From: Zygnema circumcarinatum
Taxonomy: Eukaryota; Streptophyta; Zygnematophyceae; Zygnematales; Zygnemataceae
Direction: 5' to 3'
Assembly: GCA_037447605.1 (NCBI GenBank)
Contig: CM074804.1
Span: forward strand, 4,909,613-4,973,612
DNA: 64,000 bases
A model generated the notes under the pieces. The model did no database searches. It saw only the letters and a list, made by a program, of their open reading frames with translations, and was not told the DNA's origin. Shown here piece after piece: positions 35,604-47,450 of this stretch; position 1 is the stretch's first letter, and the number at the start of each line of letters is the position of its first letter. Position numbers and translations under genes: made by a program.

Positions 35604-37498
35604 TGCGGCGTCCGAAACACCTGCGGCGGCAGGACGACTATTAGGGTTCGCTCCGGTTAGGGTTTAGGGTCAGGGCGGGGCCGCGCTGAACCCCGCCCGC
35701 GAGGTTCGCATTGGACTGAGGCGGGCAGCGCGGCTCCAAGGGCTTTGCAGCACCGGGCCGAGCTAGAGGACAGGAAGGAGCACGCATCGAATTAGGGTTG
35801 CTTTGGACACGGGCAACATAGGGTAAACAATTGGCTTTCTTTATAGGCATTTTTAAAAGCTTAGGATCAGCGATATCAAAGCAATGCAGTATAAGGCATT
35901 CGTGCCAGAATTCTTGCAATGCTCCGTGCATACTCCATACGGTGTGCTGCTATTTATTGCTTGACAGCAGTTGTACTTGTGCAATACCCATCGAAAGGCA
36001 GCTCTAGGATTTGGTCAGGTAGGCAGCGGAATTTAAGTAAAGCAGTATGAGTGCATTCTTGTATTTTTTTTTTTTTTTTTTTAAATATGAACGTCAGGCT
36101 GGTGCCGCTTTTCGTAACGAGTTTTATCACTTGAACTCCGTAAAAATATTTTATTTTAGGGTCCCAATGGCCTTATGACTACCCTGCCCACTCTAGCGTC
36201 CGGCTCGCCCAATTTGCCGAACATCCAAGGCTTGGGGTCGCCAGGATTTGGGATTGGCATGATGGGGCATGCTTTCAGGTCCCCTTGCAGGGATGATGGG
36301 AGGCATCATGTCTGGTGGGACCGGCGAGCTTTGGTGAGGTTTGCCGAGACTATCGCGCCCTGCCTTCGGATCCATCCATCGACAAGGAAGGCGGATGATG
36401 GCCGCGCACCGCTGTGCCATGCCATGCCCATGCCAGCCCATGCCCTGGCCATGCCATGCCATGCTGCAGCCCCCCGCCCGCTCCGTCCGGCGGCCTTCCC
36501 ATCATCCTTCTTGGGAAAAAAAAAAAAAAAAGAAGGGGCTGCAAGTCAATTGATACTTTTTTGCTGCCCAAAAGTCACGCGCTACATGTCACGTAGTTTT
36601 ACGGCCGTGAAACGTGCCCGTCCGTCCTGCCTGCGTCCGCCGTGGCGCGCCCGTGGCGAGGCATTCGACGTGGCGCTCGCGTGTACACGTCCGTACACGC
36701 CCGTACGTCCACCGTGGCGGCGCCCGCGGCATCAAGCTGAGGGACTGGCTAGCTCGTTTTCAAATCTGCCTTCCGGCCTGCCTGCTTGCGGCGGGGAGCC
36801 CTCTGGCAGGGCGGGAGAGGGAGAGGGAGAGAAGGCGCGACGAGCGGAGGGAGCTGCACGCGCACTGCCCTCCGCCCATCGCGTGGTTGTGCAAGCAGGC
36901 AGGAGAAGGATAGAGAAGAAGAATATCGAGTCAACCAGCGCTCCTTCTGGCAGAAGCAGAGAAGCTGTCACGCACCTGGACGCTGTTCCAGCAATACAAA
37001 GCTTCCACCGTGGCGGGGCGTCGTAAAGCGAGGAGTTCCCGATGGGGCATCTCTCCATTTCAGGTGGATATTCCTTGTTATTTTGGAAGTTGTACGTTCA
37101 TTTTATGAAACTAGCATTTAGGTTATTCTTGTGCAACTATTTTGTATCTCAAACGAGCCTTTCTGGGCACAGCTATCATCTTGGACACTTTTTGTGTGCT
37201 TCTAATTTATCACACGCTCATGTACCCTACGTCTAATGCCTGATTTTTATTAAATCATCCCACGAGCAAACGCGTTAGGCAACTGGAGATGATGTCTCAG
37301 ATTGTTGAAAAGTCAAAACCTAACAAGTTAAAACTCTCCCTTAACATTGAGTTCGCGTTATTCTATTGTAGTCCTGTATCCAAGGAGAGGTCTTGCAACT
37401 CCCAAAGCATTTCCGGAGGGAGAGCACGTGGTTTGCGTTCCCCCTTTTTAAAGGGGAGCCTCATTCGTCTGCTGCAGTGTAGTTATTCCAAAGCGACC
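35604..37498. promoter_or_regulatory. Intergenic: 3' side of zinc-ribbon gene and promoter of O-fucosyltransferase gene
   Basis: No gene supported. 35640-35670 has GGTTAGGGTTTAGGG telomere-like words. A T-run lies at 36065-36082. 36170-37030 is GC-rich with CATGC pentamers (36415-36470), an A-run (36518-36532) and CGTACACGCCCGTACG words (36680-36712). An open frame of about 280 codons there is a low-complexity artefact. 37040-37498 is AT-rich leader sequence before the start codon. Confidence 0.45.
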
Positions 37499-40400
37499 AT
37501 GGCGGGGCGTTATCTGTGGCTTGGTCTATGGATTTCTGTGGTGTTTCTCCTCGTTATCCAGTTGTTCCCTGTCGTCACCAAGTACTTATTAGGCGGCCAG
37601 CAGGAAGCTGGAGACGGCACAAGTTCCAAGGATGACGTATGTTCACTATTATTCTCTTATTCCTTATGTAAATTGGTGCCGCCTAACATTAAGCGAGGCA
37701 TTCGCAAGCGATCTTTACCTTAACTTAGCTCGATGGTTGATTTGTTCTGGAGTAAATTCTGTTATCTGCACGGTTAGCTTCAACTTGGTCCTTTCCCAAG
37801 CTAAGACCGTTTTTTTCTCAAGGAATGTACTGGAACCTTAAAAATTGGCAGTGCAAAAAAACAGATTAAACCAAGCCCAGTTTGCCATGTTCGCCATGAA
37901 AGCATTCCAAATGAACTTTGCATTGTGTGTGCAGCCGCAGAACGGCTTTTTGGGGGCAGCCAACACCGGCAATTCAGGCAGTCGAGTTTCTAATTTACCC
38001 GTGGAAGTGTCTAAGTTGGATCTTGAAAAGGTTCTTTGATCCCATCCCATCAATCCAAAATGCATTACTAGTTAGAAAGAAGCGTTTTTGCACTGACTAC
38101 ACTTGGCTCATTTATACCGAGGATTATGTTATAAGCAGCTGTGGAACAGAATGTAGCTATTCTCTGCATGTGTTGCTTGGGGGGGCATCACCAGCCACAG
38201 AAGCAAGAACGGAAGTACCATTTTCCCAACCCGAGGCTGAACTATGTGCTTACTAAGTTAAACGGGAAAAGAGCCAAAAACAAAGCTTAGTGCATCTAAC
38301 AGGCAGCGCGACCCAAACCTAGCACATTTTAGCAGCATTACCTTAACCTCCACAGTGTTTGATCTGTGTGCCATGCCTTTTCTGATGAATAGGTTCTCAT
38401 GGACAGATTCCCGTGATGTTGCCTTCTGAGTCTTTCCCATTTGTTGACTTGACTCTCGTTCTATAGTTGCCCAGACTTGAACGCCTCATTTTGAGGTCTA
38501 AAGCATATTGAAGTATCATTAATTTGGGTTCAATTCATGATCACTCTCCATTCGCGATCTAAAACGAATGCTTGTTTGCAGTGTAGGTCTGCTTTGTTGC
38601 AAAGTTGTGCATTTCATGTTGGACCTGAGATAGCTGTGGCTCAAACAGATGTAGTAGAATCAGGGAAACCCGCAGCATTGAGTACCACCCCCTGGACTTG
38701 TAGTGAAACCTGTAAGAGCAGTTTGCAAGCGCGAAACCAGTAACAAGCAATTGTTTGCTATGATCTATAAATTTTCTGTTTGTCTTTCCGGTTAGACATG
38801 AAACGAGGCACATAATGCAATATTGTGCTGGTTTTGAATGTTCAGATTACATGTCCAATTATAACAGAAGTTACAAATTCTAGCTACATTTTTCGACGTC
38901 TGACGGTGTTGCTTGTATGAGAAGCAGGCAGCTGAATATGCGGCCAGACTATGGAGACCCGTTGCAACCAAAGGTTACCAACCATGCACTGATGCAAGCC
39001 CAGAATTCAAAGGTAAAATCTTGTTAGGCAAGCATTTTCTTCTTCAGGAGATATTGTACGAGCACCCATAGGACTCGCTCCTACTGAATGTGGTAAAAAA
39101 ACTCCGAAATGCTCTAAATCATCTGGCAACGAACTGCTCGTTTTCCAGCACACAATTTAATGCTCAATTTTTTTTCTAGATCAACCCTCTCCCCGAAACG
39201 GGTTGTTTTGGAGAAGAGCGAGGGCATTTAGATGGTTTACACATGGAGCCTTGCGAGAAGCGCAACTACTTATTCTGACTCCGTGACGGGTTGTGGTGGG
39301 GTCAGCCAGCAGACGAAATGTCTCCAGAGGCTTTCTGACGGTCCATGCAAATGGTGGTCTCAACCAGATGAGAGCAGGGGTGAGATTCTTGGCAATAGGA
39401 GTCTTAAAATTCGCTTAATGCTAAAAGACCAGTTTCTTTATCATGATTTTTGATCAACTTGATCAACGGTTATGGTCTAATCATATTGTAACTTGAGGAA
39501 AGGCCACACTAGCTATTCATGATGTAGGAAGAAATATTGTATCTTATAGTAATGGCCTCTGAGAAGCTCGAAAAGCTTTCATCTATGAAAGCGTACAGCC
39601 AGAAAAAGCAAAAACTGGATCTTGACAGTTCGAAGTGGTATGCATAGTTCTGTTGCAGATTTGCGATATGGTGGCTGTGGCCCGCATTTTGAATGCCACG
39701 CTTGTCCTTCCTGAACTGGACAAAAGCTCGTTTTGGAAGGATTCAAGGTATTAGCTCACTAGGTTTGAGTTGTATACGAATGGGAAGTTATATCCGCATT
39801 CTTTCCCTTTCCGCAAAACTAGTCATGTGGAAATTTCTTTTTTGCTTTTGAAGCTTGCAGGGCCGATGTTCATTTGAAGTGTCCAAGAATTTGATGTTTC
39901 TTAGTTCATCAGCAGGAAGTCTTCAACGGTCTGTTGGTGCTTTGCATCATGATGCTTGCTTCAGAAGGCAGATACACCCGCACTTGCAAAGTTGCTCTTG
40001 CCGACGGGCTGTCAAACATGGCTTGTTTATAAAAGCGGTCACTCTTGAAACTACTTGCTTGCAGGACGAATGCGAATTGCATAAATGGATAGTGTGCACG
40101 CTATCTGTGTGTCTTGCATCGTGGAAGATTTTTTCGATCAATGATGTTGACATTGTTGCTGTTCTCAGTCACTTATTCTATCATTCACTTATACTTGTCT
40201 AGTTGGGAGCATGGATCTGCAGCAATTTTTCCGATATCTTTGATACGGCTCACTTCATTGCAGCATTGACGCAAGATGTGAATGTGATACCTAAACTACC
40301 AAAGGAGTACAAATACGCAGAGCAAGCGCGAATACATTTCAAGAGCTGGTCAAACTACGACTATTACGATAAGGAAATCGGCAATCTTTGGCTCGAGTAC

Positions 40401-43400
40401 AAGGCAAGCGATTATATCCTGCGTGATTCCTCAACTCTGCTACCGGGTTTGATAAGTATTCTATAGAAAGATTAGCAAGCTTACTTCAGGTCAATGGTCA
40501 AAGCCACCTCGCTAAAGGTGTCGGTGAAGTCTGAGCGAGAGGCCGTGGTTGTAGGTGCTCAATGGTCTGGTGATGAGTAAATGGAAAATTCACCTTAATT
40601 ATCCTTAGATTACTCGTACTTTCACGTGTTGAGCAACATTTGGAATTTCAATTTATGTAAGCATGATAGCTGTGACTAAGCAACGTAAGAACATGCCTGA
40701 CCCAGCAACGGTGTGGTCAAGGTGGTCTTGGATCTGTGAGGTATGAAGGGGTTCCAATGTGTGCTCTCACAGCAAGCACTGCGGGTTACTTAGAGAACGA
40801 GAAAGGTTTGCAGTTTTTAACTTGGAATCGGAAAGTAGGGGATCCATTGCAAGATCGTTTATGTCCAGCTTGTGAAGGGTCCGGCAAGCCTGCGCAAAAA
40901 CTCGTTGGCATGCGTTGAACCGAAGGCATGGAGAGAGTCAAAGGCCACGTTACAGTGTTCGTCGTTTTTTTTAAAACCCTAAAAACACAAGTGGCCAAAA
41001 GGTCACTTGTGTTCCTGGGGACATCGGGCATGCGGCCTTTTGAAACTGAGGACCTTCCTATGGTGTGAGGCAGAGCAGCTACTGAAGCTTTCATAGAACA
41101 GTTGATCCTGCGTGAGGCATTCAGCAGGGCTCGGGCTGTGGGGGGGGGTTGTACCGGCAGGTGATCAGAGCCCTGAAGTCGGACTCGCGGCTGGCCAATA
41201 ACGGGCTGCCACCTGACATCCAAAAGCTGCGTTGCAGAGTGCACTATGAGGCGCTCCGGTTTGCTCCGGAGATCGAAGCATTTGGGAAGGTGTGCCAAGT
41301 TTGCCCTCCCCTGACTCTCCTGATTCTTGATGTGCTCCAAGAAATGAGGGGGAAACGCAAGTCCACTTGCTCGACTGAGTGCTGCTGCAAGACTGACACG
41401 TAACTTTTTTTTTAAGTATGAATCGCTTGCAAGGACAGAGTGAAAGGGCCAGCGTCCAAGGACCATAGACTATAGTACTGTTGTTAGCCTCCTCATCTCC
41501 TCTAACTCGCTTTTTTACCAGCCATCGGAAAAGGAAGTCATCTGATTTGTTGATCTCAGACTTTCGAAGTACCACTATCCCGCATATAATAGAAATTCCA
41601 TAATTTATCTTGACTCTCTTTAGGTATATTTGGACGTTGGCGCACGGGCAATCCCTTGCAAATATCTCTTCAGATCTTAGCCTTATGACACTTGCAAAGG
41701 ATGTTACTTGAAGTTACAGAAAGAGAACGACTTAAAAGAGGATGGACGCGAGGACCTTGACTTTATCTTCTCTTCCCTTGAATTCGTCGTGTTTGAGAAA
41801 TTTAAGCTTCTTGACGAGAGCTATGTCCGTCTGGTTTCTTCCTTTCCATATGAGATCAGATTTGAACAAGTCTTCTGTAGTGATAAATTTTTTTTCAGCA
41901 AGAACACATATGTAGAGTGCAGACAGTTTACTTGACTACTTATTTACTACCTTGTCTCAGCTTGTAGGTTTTTTGTTTTTTGTTATGTTTGCAGAAGCTA
42001 GTGAGTAGGATGCGGAAAAATGGCCGTTTTATAGCCCTTCATCTTCGATATGAAAAGGATATGCTGGCCTTTAGTGGCTGCACACAAGGCCTGTCTTCTT
42101 CTGAGGCCTTGGAACTCGCCAGCATACGGTAGTCCTCATGCTCCTCTCACATTCAGGTGGAATGTCTTAATTCAGGAAATGAAGAGAGGAAAAATATATG
42201 CACCCAAGTTAGCAAAGAGATATACCGACCGTGATGTCTTGGTACTGTGACTGGGGGGGTCCTAATGCTACGCTGTTCGACGCACTATACGCTTGAAGGT
42301 TCTCACTGAACTCCGGAATGTTCTGCACAAAGATCTGTAGCTCATTTCAATGGGACATCTTGTCACAGAGAGACGCGACTCCGCTACAATGTGGACCGAG
42401 TTGCCAGAACTTCATGTACCAGTTTCCAACTTAGGAAAAAGTCACGCCTTACTCTTGTCATCCCTTTTTTCCATGTTGTTCTTGTCACTGGTGCTGGTAA
42501 TCTGCTTTTGTTTTCCTAATTTCCGGATCGCAATGGGCTCGGGTCAAGATGGGCAGAATGAGTACAAAGCACTGGCGTGTGAAGGACATCGACTCAGCGG
42601 CCCAGCGAGCTTTGGGACTCTGTCCCCTCACTCCTCACGAGGTGGGGCTGTTTCTGCACTCCATGGGCTTGCCCAAAGAGACACCTATTTATGTGGCAGC
42701 TGGAGAGATCTATGGCGGTGACAAGCGTATGGACGAACTTCGGAAATTCTTTCCTAATCTGTTACAAAAAGTAAGCCATTTTCTTTACCGTGCATTGCAG
42801 CTCAAGTGGTCAGCTTTCCAACCTGTCATTATGGACAAAGGTTATTGATAGTGTGGTCATGATGCCGGTGGACACATGCTATAAAGGCATACAATCATGC
42901 AGTCATCGACAAGGTTAGTCACAAGCAGTATGCAAATTATGGGTTCCAAAAAAATTATTTGTTTGACCATGCGAGGCCCTTCATTCCGCTAAGGGTGTAT
43001 GCCAATCTTCTGCCTTCAAAAGGGGCTAACCTCCTCAACTTCCGGTGTTTAGGGATATGTTTCAAAGGCAGACTTTGTCAATGGCCTCTTATGACTACTT
43101 AACAAATGTCTTTCGCTAATTTTAGCATGCTTGTTCGCCAACTCTGATGAGTGAGTGGTGGGTTTGTTGTTTCAGGACACCTTGGCGAGTGCGGATGAGC
43201 TCGCTCCTTTCAATGGTCGCATGAATGCAATGGCTGCACTGGACTACATAGTTTCAGTAGAGAGCGACATTTTTGTGCCCACATACAGCGGCAACATGGC
43301 CCGTGCAGTAGAGGGGCACAGGAGATTCTTGGGTCATCGCAAGACTATTGACCCCAATCGGTATTGCGCCCTCACAACTCATGTTTCGGTTGGCCAAATT

Positions 43401-44281
43401 GATAGAAACTACAGATGAAAGGAAGACTAGTACTGTCTGCCTTGTCGCTAGGTTTAATGTAGGAATTGGATTTTGTGGCCAGAGAGAAGTGAACTGCAGT
43501 GATCAATAGACCGGTAGGTTTTGCGAAGGTGGAATTTCTCCTCATCCGGGTGCCTCCTGTAAAAATGTGCAGGAAAGAGCTCGTACGGCTGTTGGAGCGA
43601 GTGGATCGAGGAGAGCTGCAACAGGGCCCCTCCCTATGGGAACAAGTGGAACTCATCCACATGCACAGGTGGGCGCCATTCAGATAGTTGTTGGAATAGA
43701 GCAGCCGGAGTTTCTGTGATGTGAAGTGTTTATCCCCTGGAGATTGGAAATCTGCCGCAAAGGCGCACTTCAAGATGTTCGAGTGCAGGTCTGGGCGCAA
43801 GAATATGTTAGGAGTCCTCACACGTGGTTGGAAAACCACTTGCTTCACTTTTGTAGTACAATTATTGAACTTGTCCCATTGCTCTGTAGTGGCCTGAGAT
43901 GGATGTCGTCGCAGGCTTCACCAAAATTTCAGCAACTTCAATTGACTCCCCTCCTTGTTTGCCATGTGGGACTTCGCCAGACAAGGTGCGCCGCGTATGA
44001 GGAAAGGCCCCCGTCAAGACGCGCGCGGGAAGGAGCGCTTTAGGTCAGAGGAGGCCTTTTACACGAACCCCCTCCCAGACTGCCTCTGCCAGGATCCGGA
44101 TCATCGAACAATTTTGGGTAAAGCAACGGCAGTGAAGCGCTCACCAATTGTCTACAGCCCGCCACCACCACCTGCGTCAGATATCCCATCTATCGGAGGT
44201 TCGTTAAACGTATCAAGTAAGAGCAGTGACAGCGGAGTGGACGTTCGGATACGGAGCGGAGAGGAGGGAGGTGGACAGTAG
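37499..44281 (+). CDS. Protein O-fucosyltransferase family (GT106, DUF246-type), type II membrane protein
   Basis: Twelve exons join in phase: 37499-37636, 37935-38030, 38928-39012, 39306-39379, 39659-39747, 40223-40403, 41161-41289, 41995-42128, 42557-42770, 43176-43360, 43573-43668 and 43981-44281, 573 residues. The N-terminus [20 protein letters not shown] is a signal anchor for a Golgi type II topology. The GDP-fucose-type core is clear: [71 protein letters not shown] (about residues 278-293), [11 protein letters not shown], and [20 protein letters not shown] with [10 protein letters not shown]. Plant members include cell-adhesion and pectin-related factors and rhamnosyltransferases. Acceptor and donor here are unknown. 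The intron after exon 6 (40403) begins GCAAGC, a GC-AG intron; reading through would stop within 22 codons and lose the EYK-to-VIRALK join. All other junctions are GT-AG. Confidence 0.93.
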
Positions 44282-44883
44282 CATTGTGGAGCTAATATTG
44301 ATGTGGAGTTTTGAAGATTCGCTTCGTCCACCTCCGTCCTGGCGATCCAAGTAAGGAGCTGTTGGGCAATTTTATCTGAAACCTTGCAGTATTGAGTTGC
44401 CTTGCCAAGCAATCTAGAAGAGACCTCTCAGGTAATTAGACGTAGGATGGTTTCTTGAGCCTGAGTTAGGCGATTTGCAGGCAGAGTCGGACTTATAATT
44501 TGATGTATTTTTCGGTTAGAGGAGCCGGAGGTCAAGGACAGGGAGAGCACAGATAATCTTACAGCCTGAGATGTGCTCCGCCACCGGAGTGAAAGAGAGT
44601 AGAGAAAGAGGAAGGTAGTACATTTTGCCCATAGCACCACCTGGTTGTGTGATAGGTCCGAGACACAGCAGTCAAGTTTCGTGCTGGCTGCTGCAAGCTT
44701 TTCCATGCTTTTTAATTCATTAATTCAATCCAAAAAACTAAGATCTTACCTTATGAATACAAGGACTACGTAACACCCATATCACCCATGTTGGCCATGA
44801 CCCATGTGACCTGGGGCATACATTCTAGTGTAGTGAAGCTCGACCGTGCGACTCTTTTGAGAAGGAAATGCACCTTAATCTTT
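44282..44883. other. Intergenic: 3' side of O-fucosyltransferase gene up to foldback element
   Basis: No exon or RNA gene recognised. The minus-strand frame at 44428-44706 has no family match and no splice support. Ends with the left target-site duplication TAATCTTT at 44876-44883. Confidence 0.4.
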
Positions 44884-45900
44884 GGAAAATTCTATTCTCA
44901 CACCTTTTTTGTCTACACACAGGCCTCTTTTCGCCGGGCAGATTTTAAAATAGCACAAAAAAAGAACACACCTTTCACACCTTCTCACCTTTTTTTTTTC
45001 ACCTTTTTTTTCCCACCTTTTTGAAATCGATACACACCTTTCTCCATCGGGCAGATTTTACCCTTTCTTGTTTTTTTCAAAGAAAAAAATATCGGCCTGC
45101 CCGAATCCACTCGGAGCAGAAGATCCGTCCGCCACGAGATCGTTCGCGGGTGGCCGTCCTTTACACGTGCAGAAACTATACACCGTCGATTCTAGAGCAG
45201 ATCACACCACGGCAGATCACCTTTCGATCGGCAGCCGGGCTCGGTTCCAGCGAATGGCACACGCCCACGTGTCCCACCCGAGCAGGCTCGAGGACCGTAC
45301 ACAATTCGTACGGTCGCAGCTTCGAGGAAAGTCTAAATTCCTTACATTGCGAGCTTGAATCAATCACCATCTGCCGCGTGCTCTTTTTAGACGTGGCAAA
45401 CTGTGATTGGTACAGGCACTCAACTTTAATTATTACGTTTTTTGAGTTTCCTCGAAGCTGCGGGCGTACGCCTTTTGTACGGTCCTTGGAGCCGGCTTGG
45501 GTGGGACACGTGGGACAGAGCCCGGCTGCTGATCGAACGGTGATCTGCCATGGTGCGATCTGCGTGAATATCGACGGCGGAAAATTATTGCACGTGTGAA
45601 GGACGGCCACCCGCGAACGATCTCGTGGCGGACGGATCTTCCGCTGCGAACGGATTCGGGCAGGCAGATATTTTTTTCTCTGAAAATAAATGATAAGGAG
45701 TAAAATCTGCCCGACAGAAAAAGGTCTCACGGCGCTCGGCCGCTCAGGACTGGTAGCGTGTATCGATTCCAAAAAGATGTGAAAAAAAAGGTGAAAAAAA
45801 AAAGATGTGAAAGGTGTGTTCCTTTTTTGTCTATTTTAAAACCTGCCCAGCGAAAAGAGGTCTGTGCGTAGACAAAAAAGGTGTGAGAATAGAATTTTCC
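44884..45900. mobile_element. Foldback-type DNA transposon, non-autonomous, 1017 bp, 8-bp TSD
   Basis: The element begins GGAAAATTCTATTCTCACAC and ends with its inverse. Both sides are flanked by TAATCTTT (44876-44883 and 45901-45908), an exact 8-bp target-site duplication. The inverted homology continues for about 460-470 bp per arm: CTCTTTTCGC, GGGCAGATTTTA, CTGCCCGAATCC, then AGATCCGTCCGCCACGAG, CGTTCGCGGGTGGCCGTCC and GCAGCTTCGAGGAAA appear on both arms in opposite orientation. About 90 bp of spacer lies near 45345-45440. The right arm has a 30-bp insertion (around 45725-45760) that the left lacks. No transposase frame. TSD length fits hAT, P-like, Merlin or foldback groups; superfamily not assigned. 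Confidence 0.9.
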
Positions 45901-45908
45901 TAATCTTT

Positions 45909-47450
45909 AACTGTTTGAGGAAAAAACTAGAAAAACAAATCTGCAGGCATAAAACAACAGATATGCGTATGGCATTGGACTATGGCTGTAAAGGAGAACG
46001 CGCATGTACATCAAAACGAAAATGACGAGCTTACTGTGCATGCTGACTACTCTACGCAGTGCTGGCAAAGTAAGCCATACAATCATTAGCAACTTGCCTT
46101 GGTTTGGCAAAGGTAACGACTTGACCTGACGATAACTTGTGCTCAGAAGTGACTAACTACAAAGTGACTAGTTCGACATAACTTCGCTAAAATTCAGGAC
46201 ACGATTAGTCTCTGTCCCTGTCCCTGTCCCGATCCTCCTCCCCCCTCCCCCCTCCCCCCTCCCCCCTCTCCCCTCCCCCTCCCTCCTCCCTCCCTCTCTC
46301 CCTATCCTTCTCCTTCTCGCTCTCTCTCCTTCGCGCGCGCGCGTCTAGCGCGGGGGACCAGCCGCCCGCCATCGATAGCCCAGCCCGCCCTAAGCACCCT
46401 AACCCTTAGACCCCCCTCGTCCTCGCCCCTCGCTAGGGTTGGAGGCACGGACGGGGGCACGGCTATGCCCGCCATCAGCCCTGCCGTGCCGTGCCGTGCC
46501 CGGGGCACGAAGAAAAACCGCAAAACCGCGCCCCTCCACCGTGCCCCCCTACGTCAGCATGCCACGTCATGGCCTGGGCCGGCACGGTGCCGGCTCACAC
46601 GGAACCCCACTCTGGAGGCGCGCAATCCGTACCGACCGTACCATCCGTACTTTTCCATACTGTACTGTTGTTCCGATTTTTACCTGTTCTATGTTGTCAC
46701 GTCGCGGACACGAAAGGGGGCACGTGCCCCGGGGCACGAGTCGGGCCGGGCCCGTCCGCGCCCCCGCGCCCGCCCCCGCCCTCGGGCCGGCCGGTCGGTC
46801 CGCAGAGCCCGCCCGCCACCGACACCGTCTGCGGCCCTCCGCCCGCCGCCATTGGCTCCGCGCCTGGTGGGCCCCGCCTCCGTGCGCCACGTCAGCGCGC
46901 CGCCGGCACGCGCCGGCCGTTCGCTAACGGCTCCGCCGCTCTCGGCCGCAAGTTCTGCGCGCGGCCGCCACGTGGCGGGCAGAGGAAAGTTTTACGGAGT
47001 TTTGTGCGCGCTGATTGGATGGCAACAGTTTTGACAGCGGGCAGACTGCCAGGTCAGCATCTGCCCGGAATTGAAACATTCCCAGGGGACGCAGCCACGT
47101 CAGCAGTCACGCGTTGGACGAGGCGTCACGCGACGCTAAACTGCGGCGCATGGAACTGCTCGCGATGGAGGAATATGGGCGGCCCCCGCCGACGAAGGCG
47201 CTCTCTTCGGGCGATCCTCCCGCGCACGAGGGCGGGCGTGGAGGGGAGGCATCGCGAAATTGTGGTCCTCGCCCTTCTCTTTTGGAGTTCAAGGAGCGAT
47301 ATCTGACCCGTTGGTTGATGAACTAGCTGGAAAATTGGGAAGGCCTGCGTGCCTGGGCAATTTTCGGGAGTTTAGGGTTGCTGGGACAGACGGAAGTCAA
47401 AGGTCTTGGAGTGCAGAAAACACATTGGGCGAGGTGGATTTCAGGAATAC
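45909..47450. promoter_or_regulatory. Intergenic: promoter region of shikimate kinase 1
   Basis: No gene supported. 46200-46330 is a CT-rich tract of CTCCCCC and CTCTC units. 46340-47110 is GC-rich with CCGTGC pentamers (46480-46503), CCGTAC words (46626-46655), ACGTCAGC words and a GCCACGTGGC G-box (46967-46977). Long frames (up to about 270 codons) in all phases are compositional. An open frame of 70 codons from 47114 overlaps what is probably the 5'UTR and was not joined. Confidence 0.45.
46204..46330. repeat. CT-rich low-complexity tract
   Basis: TGTCCC repeats, then CCCCTCCC and CTCCCTCT units over about 125 bp, on the promoter side of shikimate kinase 1. Confidence 0.85.

Noticed and set aside
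36175-37026. 283-codon frame upstream of the O-fucosyltransferase
   Set aside because: Built of CATGC and CGTAC repeats and an A-run; no domain, no splice join to the downstream start.
40404-40466. Read-through of O-fucosyltransferase exon 6 to a stop at 40466
   Set aside because: It would truncate the enzyme before the conserved SDSRLANN region. The GC donor at 40404 restores frame with the next exon exactly.
45021-45772. Frames of about 190 codons in the foldback element as a transposase
   Set aside because: They lie in the inverted arms, one per strand, mirror each other, and show no transposase motif.
46491-47306. 271-codon frame and overlapping frames before shikimate kinase 1
   Set aside because: GC-composition artefact in a promoter island. 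The kinase has a good start at 47451 with a transit-peptide-like exon.
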